Shown here in pieces: positions 52,036-60,442 of a DNA stretch of 64,000 nt. The translations under genes were made by a program, and so were the position numbers. The notes under the pieces were generated by a model. That model ran no database searches. It had not been told where the DNA came from and saw nothing but the letters and a program-made list of their open reading frames with translations. Origin of the DNA: Symmachiella macrocystis (GTDB taxonomy: Bacteria; Planctomycetota; Planctomycetia; Planctomycetales; Planctomycetaceae); contig NZ_SJPP01000003.1 of assembly GCF_007860075.1 (NCBI RefSeq), forward strand, positions 930,001 to 994,000, read 5' to 3'. Every line of letters starts with the position of its first letter. Within the stretch, counting starts at the first letter, position 1.

Positions 52036-53733
52036 ATGTCTGATCTCCTCGCCTCGCGGGAACGTTATCGGCCCGATGGAAAAATGAAATGGGAACGTTT
52101 ACCACTGCTACTTGGAGGTTCTTTGCTGGCAGCGATCGGTTTGGCATGGCTGCTCAATCTTGCTCTTGAAACCGGCTGGTATTACCTCCCGTTCACACCT
52201 CTCATTGCCGCACTGGTACTGAGTGGTGTGCTGGTTTTTCTCATTCAGTGGAGCCATTGCCGCAAGCCGATCTTTGCTGCGTTTCTCGGACTGGTGATGT
52301 CATTGATTGCCTTTTTGGGCGTTTATCATTTTGGTTTGATCAATGCATTGCCTCCAGGAAATGCGCATCGCATCGACCTGCTTCCTGAATATATCAAACT
52401 GCGCATGCAGTTTGACCAACAGGACGAAATTGGCAAACCGGATAAAGAAGCGGCAAACCCGGCAGGCAACCAGATGCCGCTTCGGCCAAAGAACCCTGCT
52501 GACGAAGGGCATAATTGGTTCTTGTTTTTTTGGAGCCTAGTTTTCTACGTTGGCTTTAGCCTTTTTTTTGCGTGGGCGCGTGCGCGTCGCGCGTACTGTC
52601 CAGAACTCAAACAGTGGATGATTCGCGAAAAAATTCCACTTCAGAAAGGGGTATCCAGAACAGCGCGTCCACTCTTTGAACAACAGGACATCGCGGGATT
52701 CATAAAGGTGATTAACAGTTCTCGCGCTGTGGAACCAAACCGAGCGTCTTATTGTGCAGTCGAATATGCCCCAACAGATGACGAATCCCCCTTGGCGTAT
52801 CCCACCTATCTCAGTCTCATTGACCCGCATTGGGGATTAGGAACTCTTCGGATACTCACCGGAATGAGTTCGCGATTTCACCAGATACGGCTCGAGCCTC
52901 AAGAATCGTTGGCGTTTCAGCCTCTGTTTCCGAATTTCGCCGACAAGTTGGCCGAGGCTCATAGTGAATTGAGAAATGCGCCGGAAGAGGATTTGGAGAC
53001 AATCAAATCCACCGAACTGCCGTTTTCGCAACATTCCGGGGAAATTGCTACGATCGCGGCGGTCTCAGAGCCCTTTCGCGGAAAGGTCTTTACGAGGGGG
53101 CGTTCGATCGTAGGTGGTTTTCTAGTGCTCTTCCCGCTTATTTTGGCAGTCGCCGGATTGTTCGTGGGCGGATGGGGCATTTCAATGCTCAGTCAAGGTG
53201 CGAACCCGATCGTTGCAATTTCGATGCTAGCAATGGCGCCAGTACTGGCCATTGGCGGCGTGCTTGTTTTTTACCGTGGGGCGTATTTATTCGAATGCTG
53301 GTATTGGTCCCGATTATTGTTTTCTGCATTACGGCAACGTCCCGATCCATATGTGGATCCAAATGACCCAGACGCATTTTTGGTTGGAATCACTTTGCGA
53401 GAACGCTGGATGCGCACTCAATTGGAAACCGACAGCGACTTGGGTCTTATGAAGTTGGCCCCGAAAAAGTCGCTAATATTGCTGGAAGCAGACTTCAATC
53501 GTTATTCCATCCCTGTAGGTGCCCTGCTGGGAGCTACGCCGGAATGTTTTCGCAATCCGATGGATAACAATAGCGAGTTCTGGTACGTGCGTCTTATCGT
53601 ACGTACTGAGGAAGGCAAGGAAGAGATTCTTGTCTGCCATCGACTTGCAGAATTCCGCCCACGCGCCAACGAAATCCGCCAATTCTTGGCCGTTGATCTG
53701 TGTCGTCGAATTCGGGCATTCACTGAAACTTAA
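52036..53733 (+). CDS. membrane protein of unknown function with large soluble insert
   Basis: This 565-residue protein has two groups of membrane segments: three or four near the start (LLLGGSLLAAIGLAWLLNL, LIAALVLSGVLVFLIQW, AAFLGLVMSLIAFLGV, FLFFWSLVFYVGFSLFF) and two around residues 350-410 (GGFLVLFPLILAVAGLF, AISMLAMAPVLAIGGVLVF). A soluble region lies between. The C-terminal part contains RLIVRTEEGKEEILVCHRL. The pattern recalls DUF3592-type membrane proteins, but I cannot claim homology. ATG 52036 is chosen over a TTG 9 bases earlier. Convergent with the next gene. Confidence 0.65.
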   Translation: MSDLLASRERYRPDGKMKWERLPLLLGGSLLAAIGLAWLLNLALETGWYYLPFTPLIAALVLSGVLVFLIQWSHCRKPIFAAFLGLVMSLIAFLGVYHFGLINALPPGNAHRIDLLPEYIKLRMQFDQQDEIGKPDKEAANPAGNQMPLRPKNPADEGHNWFLFFWSLVFYVGFSLFFAWARARRAYCPELKQWMIREKIPLQKGVSRTARPLFEQQDIAGFIKVINSSRAVEPNRASYCAVEYAPTDDESPLAYPTYLSLIDPHWGLGTLRILTGMSSRFHQIRLEPQESLAFQPLFPNFADKLAEAHSELRNAPEEDLETIKSTELPFSQHSGEIATIAAVSEPFRGKVFTRGRSIVGGFLVLFPLILAVAGLFVGGWGISMLSQGANPIVAISMLAMAPVLAIGGVLVFYRGAYLFECWYWSRLLFSALRQRPDPYVDPNDPDAFLVGITLRERWMRTQLETDSDLGLMKLAPKKSLILLEADFNRYSIPVGALLGATPECFRNPMDNNSEFWYVRLIVRTEEGKEEILVCHRLAEFRPRANEIRQFLAVDLCRRIRAFTET

Positions 53734-53751
53734 AGGATGTCATCACAACCG

Positions 53752-54873
53752 CTACTTCGCCGCCACCTTCGGCAGCGCGTCGCACATTTGCAGCGCCAAC
53801 AACGGATAAGCCGTTCCGCTGAACGTGATGAAATGCCATTTGTCGGTGTTCAGCGAACGGGTCCACCAGCGGCCGGATTCGCGCTGGTTGGCTAACAGCC
53901 AAGTGATGCCCTTTTGAATCCGGGGATCATCCGCGGGGAGGCCTGCTTCTCTGAGCACGATGATTGCCAGACCGGTTTGATGACCGTCGCTGGGAGGATT
54001 GGCGAATTCCGGTTCGCTACGCAGTTTCTCCGCGCGGTTTCCTTTGCCCCAACTCTCCGGAGCGGCAAACGAGCGAATTGACCAGCCGCCATCCTCGCGT
54101 TGATGTGACAGTAACATTTCGATGAGTTCTTGCTTTTGCGTCTCATCGATCAGATCCGGCATCCGTGTGGAGGCCCACAACAGTAACGTCTTGCCGTAAT
54201 CATGCGGCGGTGTTTCGCTGCGCAGAAACTGCTTGAGCTTGCTGATTCCGGCTTTGGCTTGTTCGTCCGGGGGATTTTGCAAATACCCTGGTGCGGTCGC
54301 CAGGGCCATCGCGGCGGCTGTGGCAACGTGATAGGTGTCCGATTCATACGGCGGCCAACAATCGGTGTTTGCCCAAGTGCCGTTTTCCAATTGAATTTCA
54401 AACAGAAACGAAAAGGCGTCAATCGTCTCGGGCGACAATTGCCCGGTGATGTGTGCATCCCATTCCGCCAAGCCCCCGGCAGCGTAGACCACCTTGACAG
54501 GGTTCACACCTTTGAGCAATGTCTCACGCTTCATCATCTTTAAGTCGATGATTTGCTCCAGCGCGAACTGCCGCAAGTTGTCTTCCGGTTTTCCCAACGA
54601 TGCGGAAAGCGCCGGACGTGTGACCAAGTGCACTCCGGTGGTATGGCAGGCGATGCACTTGCGTGTTCCAATCCAAGCCGCTGCGCTTTGTTGCAAATAC
54701 GTCGCCGCCTTGTCCGTCGAAAACGCCGCCGCGACCGGTTCGTCCGCCGATGCCGCGGGAACCAGAATATCATCGTATTGATACTGATAATCGGTCTGAG
54801 CAAGGGTCGTCGATGCTGACATCAGCACAACAACCACCGGTCCGGCAAAGGCAATAAAGCGGCTCGATTTCAT
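53752..54873 (-). CDS. exported c-type heme protein with squalene/prenyltransferase-type toroid
   Basis: This 373-residue protein has a signal peptide (FIAFAGPVVVVLMSASTTLAQ), a heme motif CIACH (Cys73-His77) and an alpha/alpha-toroid with QxxxGxW-type repeats. The repeats read LENGTWANTD, QREDGGWSIRS and NQRESGRWWTR, like those of prenyltransferases and squalene cyclases. The cyclase DXDD-type acid motif is not seen, so it is unlikely to be a hopene cyclase. I chose ATG 54873 because the preceding 83 codons have no fitting start and the signal peptide follows directly. A heme-linked substrate-binding protein is the inference. Confidence 0.78.
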   Translation of the reverse strand: MKSSRFIAFAGPVVVVLMSASTTLAQTDYQYQYDDILVPAASADEPVAAAFSTDKAATYLQQSAAAWIGTRKCIACHTTGVHLVTRPALSASLGKPEDNLRQFALEQIIDLKMMKRETLLKGVNPVKVVYAAGGLAEWDAHITGQLSPETIDAFSFLFEIQLENGTWANTDCWPPYESDTYHVATAAAMALATAPGYLQNPPDEQAKAGISKLKQFLRSETPPHDYGKTLLLWASTRMPDLIDETQKQELIEMLLSHQREDGGWSIRSFAAPESWGKGNRAEKLRSEPEFANPPSDGHQTGLAIIVLREAGLPADDPRIQKGITWLLANQRESGRWWTRSLNTDKWHFITFSGTAYPLLALQMCDALPKVAAK

Positions 54874-55114
54874 CGTCGATGCTCCGAAAGCTTTGGCACG
54901 ACCGCTGGTTGACTTCGCTCCGCCGATGGACAATTCCGCGCAAATCCCGATGGGATTGCTATGCACAGAATTTTTCAACGTGGCAGGCGGAAATCGACGC
55001 TGTGGTCGTTTCACACGGGGTGGGTCAGTGGGTGGGAGCATCCATGCCAAGGTCTTCCAGCGAGCGCCTATGCCGCATATTACACTTTTGACACGTTGTA
55101 ATCCAGCAAGCCGA

Positions 55115-55621
55115 CTAAACAAAATCCGCTTGGATACTGGAATTTAGGCAGTTTAGCAGCACCCCTGTCGCCTCGCGTTGTCGCTCGCCGCGCGTCGAAC
55201 TCTCCAAGACTACCCGTTGGACGCTGGTGACGTGTACCGTCTGTTGTTGCCGCTGCGCCACAGCGACATAGACCACACCATCTTGTTCCGCCGGGGCATC
55301 GGGCCCCAAGTGCCCGGTAATGGCGGCCGAAACATCGGCCTCCACGGTGTTTTCCAACACGCCGATGGCCATTTGCCGCACCACCGGTTCGCTGACCGCC
55401 GTAAACCGGGCCAAGTCTTCAGCCGATACTCTCAACCAGTCCTGCTTTGTCCGTTCGCGATAGGTCACCGCCGAGCCGCACAAATACGCCGATATTCCCG
55501 GGACGGATGCCAACGTTGCCGCCGCCAATCCCGCGGTACAACTCTCAGCAAAGACCACCCGCAATTGCCGGTCGGCCAAAGTGCGGGCCAAGTCTTGTGT
55601 GATTTCGTCAAGCGATTGCAT
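55115..55621 (-). CDS. pncC: CinA-family nicotinamide-nucleotide amidase
   Basis: This 168-residue protein matches the CinA C-terminal domain. The motif ESCTAGLAAATLASVPG carries the catalytic Ser, followed by GSAVTYRERTKQDWL and AITGHLGPDAP. The family converts nicotinamide mononucleotide to nicotinic acid mononucleotide and ammonia, feeding NAD recycling. It is a stand-alone domain without the N-terminal MoaB-like part of full CinA. GAGG lies 5 bases before the ATG. It is divergent from the DapA-family gene. Confidence 0.9.
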   Translation of the reverse strand: MQSLDEITQDLARTLADRQLRVVFAESCTAGLAAATLASVPGISAYLCGSAVTYRERTKQDWLRVSAEDLARFTAVSEPVVRQMAIGVLENTVEADVSAAITGHLGPDAPAEQDGVVYVAVAQRQQQTVHVTSVQRVVLESSTRGERQREATGVLLNCLNSSIQADFV

Positions 55622-55798
55622 ACGGTCCTCATTTCAAAACAGCCCTGGGATTATTGGCTTTGCGCATGATAACAGGTCCTGAGCACGACTGTCGTTGTCC
55701 GACACTTGACCGCGCCGCCGGAGGGACATACAAACGACTGCAACGCTCGTCTCGAACCGGCGGCGGCATTTCATTTATCGGTGAGGAGTATCAATATC

Positions 55799-56734
55799 AT
55801 GGCGATTGACCCGGCTGTCTTGCGCGGCGTGCATTTGGTGCCGCTGACGGCTTTTGATAAATCTGATCACATCAACGAAACTCTGCAAGCGCAACATACC
55901 CGTAATATGTACGACGCCGGTGTGCGTCTCTATTTGCCGGCAGCCGGCACCAGTGAATTTCAAAGTCTCTCGTTGGATGAAGTTGTCAAACTGGTGAAAA
56001 TCACCCGTGAGAATTCCGGGCCTGATGCACTGATTTTTGCGCCGGTGGGATTGCAACTCCAGCACTCCATCGAAATCGGCCGCCGCGCGCTGGAGGTCGG
56101 GGCGACGGGGATCATGTTCATGCCCTTCGTGCATCCCTATCTCAGCGACGAGGGTGCCCGTGATTATTATTTGCAGGTGATCCAAGCCACGCAATGCCCG
56201 ACGTTGATCTACAAAAAAGCAGCCATCCCCAGCGACGCACTGCTGTTGGAGTTATCCGACAACGAACATGTCGTCGGCATTAAGCATGCCACGAATGCGA
56301 TGCACGAATTCCGTAAAGTGATCCAAGCCGACGGCGGTCGCACGGAGTGGATTTGCGGTTCCGCCGAGCGGTTCGCGCCGTACTACATGTTGGCCGGCTC
56401 ACCCGGTTTTACCACCGGGGCGGGTAATTTGTGTCCCCATTTGAGCCTGGCCTGTCACGCAGCCTTTGCCGCTCAACAATGGGATGAAGGCATGCGGCTG
56501 CAGTCGATCATTCAACCCATCGAGGATTTCCGCGCCCGTAGCGGCGACAGTTACAACGTGAGCATGCTGAAGTACGCCATGAGCCTCATCGGCCCCGACT
56601 TCGGCCCCGCCCGCGCGCCGCAACGACAACTCACCGCGCAAGACCACAGCGAAATCGATGCACTGATGCAACCGATTCTCGCCGCCGAAGCGGAAGTCAA
56701 AAGCGAAGCACAAAGCGTCGGGCTGTCGCGGTGA
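55799..56734 (+). CDS. dihydrodipicolinate synthase (DapA) family aldolase/lyase
   Basis: This 311-residue TIM-barrel protein of the DapA/N-acetylneuraminate lyase family has the Schiff-base lysine in VVGIKHATN (about 161). It has a Tyr candidate in TLIYKKAAIP and an N-terminal GVHLVPLTAF. The family condenses or cleaves pyruvate-type substrates. The differing motif around the Tyr suggests a catabolic member (for example KDG- or HpcH-like or 5-dehydro-4-deoxyglucarate dehydratase) rather than lysine-pathway DapA. Start at 55799 with GAGGAG before it; an upstream extension lacks this. Confidence 0.85.
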   Translation: MAIDPAVLRGVHLVPLTAFDKSDHINETLQAQHTRNMYDAGVRLYLPAAGTSEFQSLSLDEVVKLVKITRENSGPDALIFAPVGLQLQHSIEIGRRALEVGATGIMFMPFVHPYLSDEGARDYYLQVIQATQCPTLIYKKAAIPSDALLLELSDNEHVVGIKHATNAMHEFRKVIQADGGRTEWICGSAERFAPYYMLAGSPGFTTGAGNLCPHLSLACHAAFAAQQWDEGMRLQSIIQPIEDFRARSGDSYNVSMLKYAMSLIGPDFGPARAPQRQLTAQDHSEIDALMQPILAAEAEVKSEAQSVGLSR

Positions 56735-56772
56735 ATGGAGGCTTGAGGCTTGAGGGGACAGGCTTGAGGGAG
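56735..56772. repeat. GAGGCTTGAGG tandem repeat after a gene end
   Basis: Directly after the stop of the DapA-family gene come three degenerate copies of GAGGCTTGAGG (56737-56770). Same repeat type as at 46567. Confidence 0.7.
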
Positions 56773-56896
56773 CCTGTGGTTGTCTTTGGGTGATGAGGAT
56801 CGTCTTGATGAGGTGGGTCGTCTTGTTGGTCTCTGACGGGCTACGATAGAATGGAAAGTACGACTGTTTCCCTCCCTTGAATAAGTCGGATTCGCT

Positions 56897-57631
56897 ATGA
56901 CTTCAGCTGCCGACAATTCTGCTGACAACCGGTCCCAACCCGGTACGTTTCCACCGCTTGCTTCGGGCGACCGCCTGACGCGCCCCGAATTTGAACGTCG
57001 CTACGCAGCTGCGCGCAACGTGCGAGCGGAGTTAGTAGAAGGGGTGGTCTACGTGCAAGCTGCGATTCGTCATCAACAACATGGGCAACCACATGCGCTC
57101 TTATCGGGGTGGTTGTCCTCTTATTTTATGGCCACGCATGGAACAGATGTCGGCGATGCCAGCACTTTGAGACTCGATGCGGACAACGAGCCGCAGCCTG
57201 ATATCTTATTGCGGATTGATTCCGCATGTGGCGGCGCGTCGTCGATCGACGCGGAAGGTTACCTCACCGGGCCGCCGGAGTTGGTGGTGGAAATTGCGGC
57301 GAGCACGGCGAGTTATGACTTGCACGACAAACTCAACGCCTACCGCCGCAACGGGGTGCAGGAGTATCTGGTCTGGCGGGTTCTGGACGACGCGTTTGAC
57401 TGGTTCGTACTTCGCAAAGGACGCTACGAACGTTTACCCGTGACCGAAACGGGTGTGATCCACAGCGAACTTTTTCCCGGCCTGTGGTTGGACACCACTG
57501 CCCTGCTGCGTGGCGATTTGGCAGCGGCAATCGCGACGCTCAAACCGGGGCTGGACTCGCCTGAGCATGCGGCATTTTGCCAACGGCTCGAGGAGTTGCG
57601 GACCAAAGAAAACAGCAAGGACGACCGATAA
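56897..57631 (+). CDS. Uma2 family (DUF820) PD-(D/E)XK nuclease-like protein
   Basis: This 244-residue protein fits the Uma2/DUF820 family: RRYAAARNVRAELVEGVVYV, EPQPDILLRID (the Asp of the PD motif), GPPELVVEIAASTASYDLHDKL (the ExK-like part with Lys replaced later) and YRRNGVQEYLVWRV. Many copies of this family are found in planctomycetes and cyanobacteria; a restriction-type endonuclease role is predicted, but function is largely unproven. It is solitary. Its last codons overlap the hairpin at 57613-57650. Confidence 0.82.
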   Translation: MTSAADNSADNRSQPGTFPPLASGDRLTRPEFERRYAAARNVRAELVEGVVYVQAAIRHQQHGQPHALLSGWLSSYFMATHGTDVGDASTLRLDADNEPQPDILLRIDSACGGASSIDAEGYLTGPPELVVEIAASTASYDLHDKLNAYRRNGVQEYLVWRVLDDAFDWFVLRKGRYERLPVTETGVIHSELFPGLWLDTTALLRGDLAAAIATLKPGLDSPEHAAFCQRLEELRTKENSKDDR

Positions 57632-57650
57632 CATTCGGCCGTCCTTGCTG
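57613..57650 (-). terminator. hairpin terminator for fusA inside the end of the Uma2 gene
   Basis: CAGCAAGGACG (57613-57623) pairs with CGTCCTTGCTG (57640-57650), with an inner CCG/CGG pair. On the minus strand a TTTTCTTT run follows, so it can end fusA transcription 28 bases after its stop. The plus strand lacks a T-run. Confidence 0.6.
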
Positions 57651-57677
57651 CGTATCTTCAAGCGACATAAATCCGCG

Positions 57678-59795
57678 TTAGCGGGCCATCGCCATTTTTT
57701 CTTCCTTCTCCGCACGACGACGTTCAACGACTTCTTCCTGCACCGACTTAGGTGATTGCTTGTAGTGTGAAAACTCCATGCTAAACGAGCCTTTGCCTTG
57801 CGTCATGCTCCGTAGTTCGTTGGCATAATCGAACATGCTGGCCAACGGAACTTCGGCCAAAATGAAGCAGCTTCCCGAACGGTCTTCGCTGGAGGTCATA
57901 ATTCCCCGCAGGCCGGACAGATGTCCGACAACGGGTCCTTGGTACTCCGTGGGGATTTCAACGTCTAACTTCATGATCGGCTCTAACAATGCCATTTTGG
58001 AATTCTTAAGAGCATCTCGCATGCAGTTGAACGCCGCAATGTTAAACGCCATGTCCGACGAGTCGACGTCGTGGTAGCTACCATCTTGCAGCACCATCTG
58101 CACGCCCACCACTTCGCATTCGCACAGCGGTCCTTTGACCAATGCACGTTGAAAACCTTGGTTGACGGCCGGGATGTATTCTTTGGGAATACGGCCACCG
58201 GTCACTTCGTCGACAAATTCGTACGGCTCCGGAGCATCCTCCGGCAAGGGAGTCAGTTTGCCCACAATATGTGCAAATTGACCGGAACCACCCGTTTGCT
58301 TCTTATGCTTGTGATTGAACTCAACCGGTCTTGTCGGACTTTCCCGATAGGCAACGCGCGGTTCACCCACAAGGCATTCCACTTTGTATTCGCGGCGAAT
58401 ACGTTCGAGGTAAACCTCTAAGTGTAACTGTCCCATACCCGCGATGATCGTCTGGGCCGATTCTTGGTCCGTTTCCACGCGGAACGTGGGATCTTCGCGG
58501 CGGAACCGCTGCAAGGCCTTTGCCAGTTTGTCCGCACCGTCCCGCTTGAGCGGTTCGACCGAAAGTCGAATGACCGGTTCGGGCACGAAAATGTTTTCCA
58601 AAGCATAATCCACACCGTCGCCGCAGAATGTATCGCCCGACGCGCAATCAACACCGATCACCGCGACAATGTCGCCGGCTTCGGCCAAGTCGACGTCTTC
58701 GCGATCATCCGCATGCATCCGCACAATCCGGCCGAATCGCACGTTGTTTCCGGTCCGTGTGTTGCGGTAGGATTGCCCTTTGGCCAACGAACCTTGGTAG
58801 ATTCGCATGTAGGTCAATTGACCGAAAGTTTCGACGACTGTTTTGAAGGCCATCGCCACGAGCGGTTTTTCGGAATCTGATTCCAAAACGACTGACTCAC
58901 CCTCTTCGCCTTCCTTGACGTTGGAGACATCCATCGCCGTGATTTCGCGATCCAACGGGCTGGGCAGATAGTCATAAACAGCATCGAGCAACGGCTGAAC
59001 ACCTTTGTTCTTAAACGCAGTCCCCATCATGACCGGCGTCAGATCTTGACGGAGGGTCACTTCTCGAATCAACGTTTTAATGGTGGCGACATCCACGTCG
59101 CCCTCTTCGAGCAACGTTTCCATCAACTCGTCGCTGAACAGCGACAAAGTCTCCAGCATGTGTTCGCGATATTCGTTTGCCAAGTCGGCGACCTTCTCCG
59201 GGATCTCTTCGTAGCGAACAATCTCGCCGTCCGTACCGTCAAAATAAATCGCCCGCATATTGACGAGATCAACAATGCCTTCGAGGTCCTGCTCTTTGCC
59301 GATCGGAATTTGCAAAGGAAGCGGGGTGCATCCCAGTTTCTCTTCAATTTGCTGAATTACGCTGAACGGATCGGCACCGGTGCGGTCCATTTTGTTAATG
59401 AACGCAATCCGTGGCGTGTGATACCGCTTCATTTGGCGATCCACGGTGAGCGATTGGCTTTGAACGCCGCCCACAGCGCAGAGCACGAGCACGGCCCCAT
59501 CAAGCACGCGTAACGAACGTTCGACTTCGACCGTGAAGTCAACGTGTCCCGGCGTATCGATGACGTTGATCGGATTCCCGTTCCACTCCACGCGTGTCGC
59601 GGCGGAGGTGATCGTGATCCCCCGTTCTTTTTCCAGTTCCATGTGGTCCATGGTCGCGCCGTCACCGCCACCTTTGACTTCATTCATGCGGTGGATACGT
59701 CCGCAATAAAACAACATCCGCTCGGTGAGCGTCGTCTTACCGGAGTCGATATGGGCCGAAATGCCGATGTTGCGAAGTTTTTCTAAGTTTTTCAT
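57678..59795 (-). CDS. fusA: elongation factor G, mitochondrial-like spd type (spdEFG1)
   Basis: This 705-residue translational GTPase has G1 AHIDSGKTT (residues 14-22), the switch I region [14 protein letters not shown]3 DTPGH and G4 NKMD, then domains II-V. Canonical bacterial EF-G has AHIDAGKTT. Here the Ser, the following [20 protein letters not shown], the RAIYFDG and [12 protein letters not shown] segments are those of mitochondrial EF-G1. This matches the spdEFG1 group known from spirochaetes, planctomycetes and some deltaproteobacteria. It should catalyse translocation. It is not in a ribosomal-protein (str) operon. Confidence 0.93.
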   Translation of the reverse strand: MKNLEKLRNIGISAHIDSGKTTLTERMLFYCGRIHRMNEVKGGGDGATMDHMELEKERGITITSAATRVEWNGNPINVIDTPGHVDFTVEVERSLRVLDGAVLVLCAVGGVQSQSLTVDRQMKRYHTPRIAFINKMDRTGADPFSVIQQIEEKLGCTPLPLQIPIGKEQDLEGIVDLVNMRAIYFDGTDGEIVRYEEIPEKVADLANEYREHMLETLSLFSDELMETLLEEGDVDVATIKTLIREVTLRQDLTPVMMGTAFKNKGVQPLLDAVYDYLPSPLDREITAMDVSNVKEGEEGESVVLESDSEKPLVAMAFKTVVETFGQLTYMRIYQGSLAKGQSYRNTRTGNNVRFGRIVRMHADDREDVDLAEAGDIVAVIGVDCASGDTFCGDGVDYALENIFVPEPVIRLSVEPLKRDGADKLAKALQRFRREDPTFRVETDQESAQTIIAGMGQLHLEVYLERIRREYKVECLVGEPRVAYRESPTRPVEFNHKHKKQTGGSGQFAHIVGKLTPLPEDAPEPYEFVDEVTGGRIPKEYIPAVNQGFQRALVKGPLCECEVVGVQMVLQDGSYHDVDSSDMAFNIAAFNCMRDALKNSKMALLEPIMKLDVEIPTEYQGPVVGHLSGLRGIMTSSEDRSGSCFILAEVPLASMFDYANELRSMTQGKGSFSMEFSHYKQSPKSVQEEVVERRRAEKEEKMAMAR

Positions 59796-60370
59796 GGAAC
59801 GTTCTCAACGCATTCTCAAAGGAATGTACGTCGCGGTTTAAGTGATACGGGCGTTCTCCGACGCTGGAGAATAGCGGATTCGATACGTAACGAACCCACC
59901 GCATGCTGCCCAAAAAAACTGGTTATTGTCTCCTCAATCCTAAGGACTGAGGATGAATCTCCGATGAACCTTTTTCGCTGTGCCGGGATTTAGCCGCGTC
60001 AATTGATCCGCAAATCATACGTTGATCGGCCAGACCGGGGCCGCTCAATCATCTCATAGACACGCTTGTGCCCATTAAGTTCTGTCCCGCGACGGCTTCA
60101 GTGCCCAAAGGCAATTGCCACGTGCCGAGGTCGGGGTGCGGATCAATACGTGCTCTTCACGCGGAAGGGAAGGTCGTCGCCGACGTTCATGCCGATCACA
60201 AACGTCATCCGGCAATCTCCGCGCCAAGGAGGAAGGAACTGACGAATTCTATCTGCGATGCCGATCGTAGGGAAGAGAAACTTTCCCGCAAATCGGTCAA
60301 ATTCCGCGAATTCCACAACCAAAAAGGTTTTCACCGCAGTTCGGTGGCCGTTTTTGGCCTCTGAAAGGTG
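59796..60370. other. 575-bp gap without a supported gene
   Basis: Short frames on both strands have no convincing start or protein-like composition. The region holds the leader of fusA on the minus strand and, beyond 60371, the terminator of ppdK. Confidence 0.4.
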
Positions 60371-60410
60371 TAAAAAACACGGGTGAGTTGCCATGGCCCC
60401 CCACCCGTGT
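60371..60410 (-). terminator. intrinsic terminator of ppdK
   Basis: Reading leftward, ACACGGGTG pairs with CACCCGTGT (60377-60385 with 60402-60410) and is followed by six T (60372-60377, minus strand). It lies 33 bases after the ppdK stop. Confidence 0.8.
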
Positions 60411-60442
60411 GAATCCGATCAATTCGCGGCATTTTTTGCCCG

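Noticed and set aside
59796-60370. Small open frames upstream of fusA (for example about 60068-60364 plus strand)
   Set aside because: No good start or ribosome-binding site, composition not protein-like, overlapping frames on both strands.
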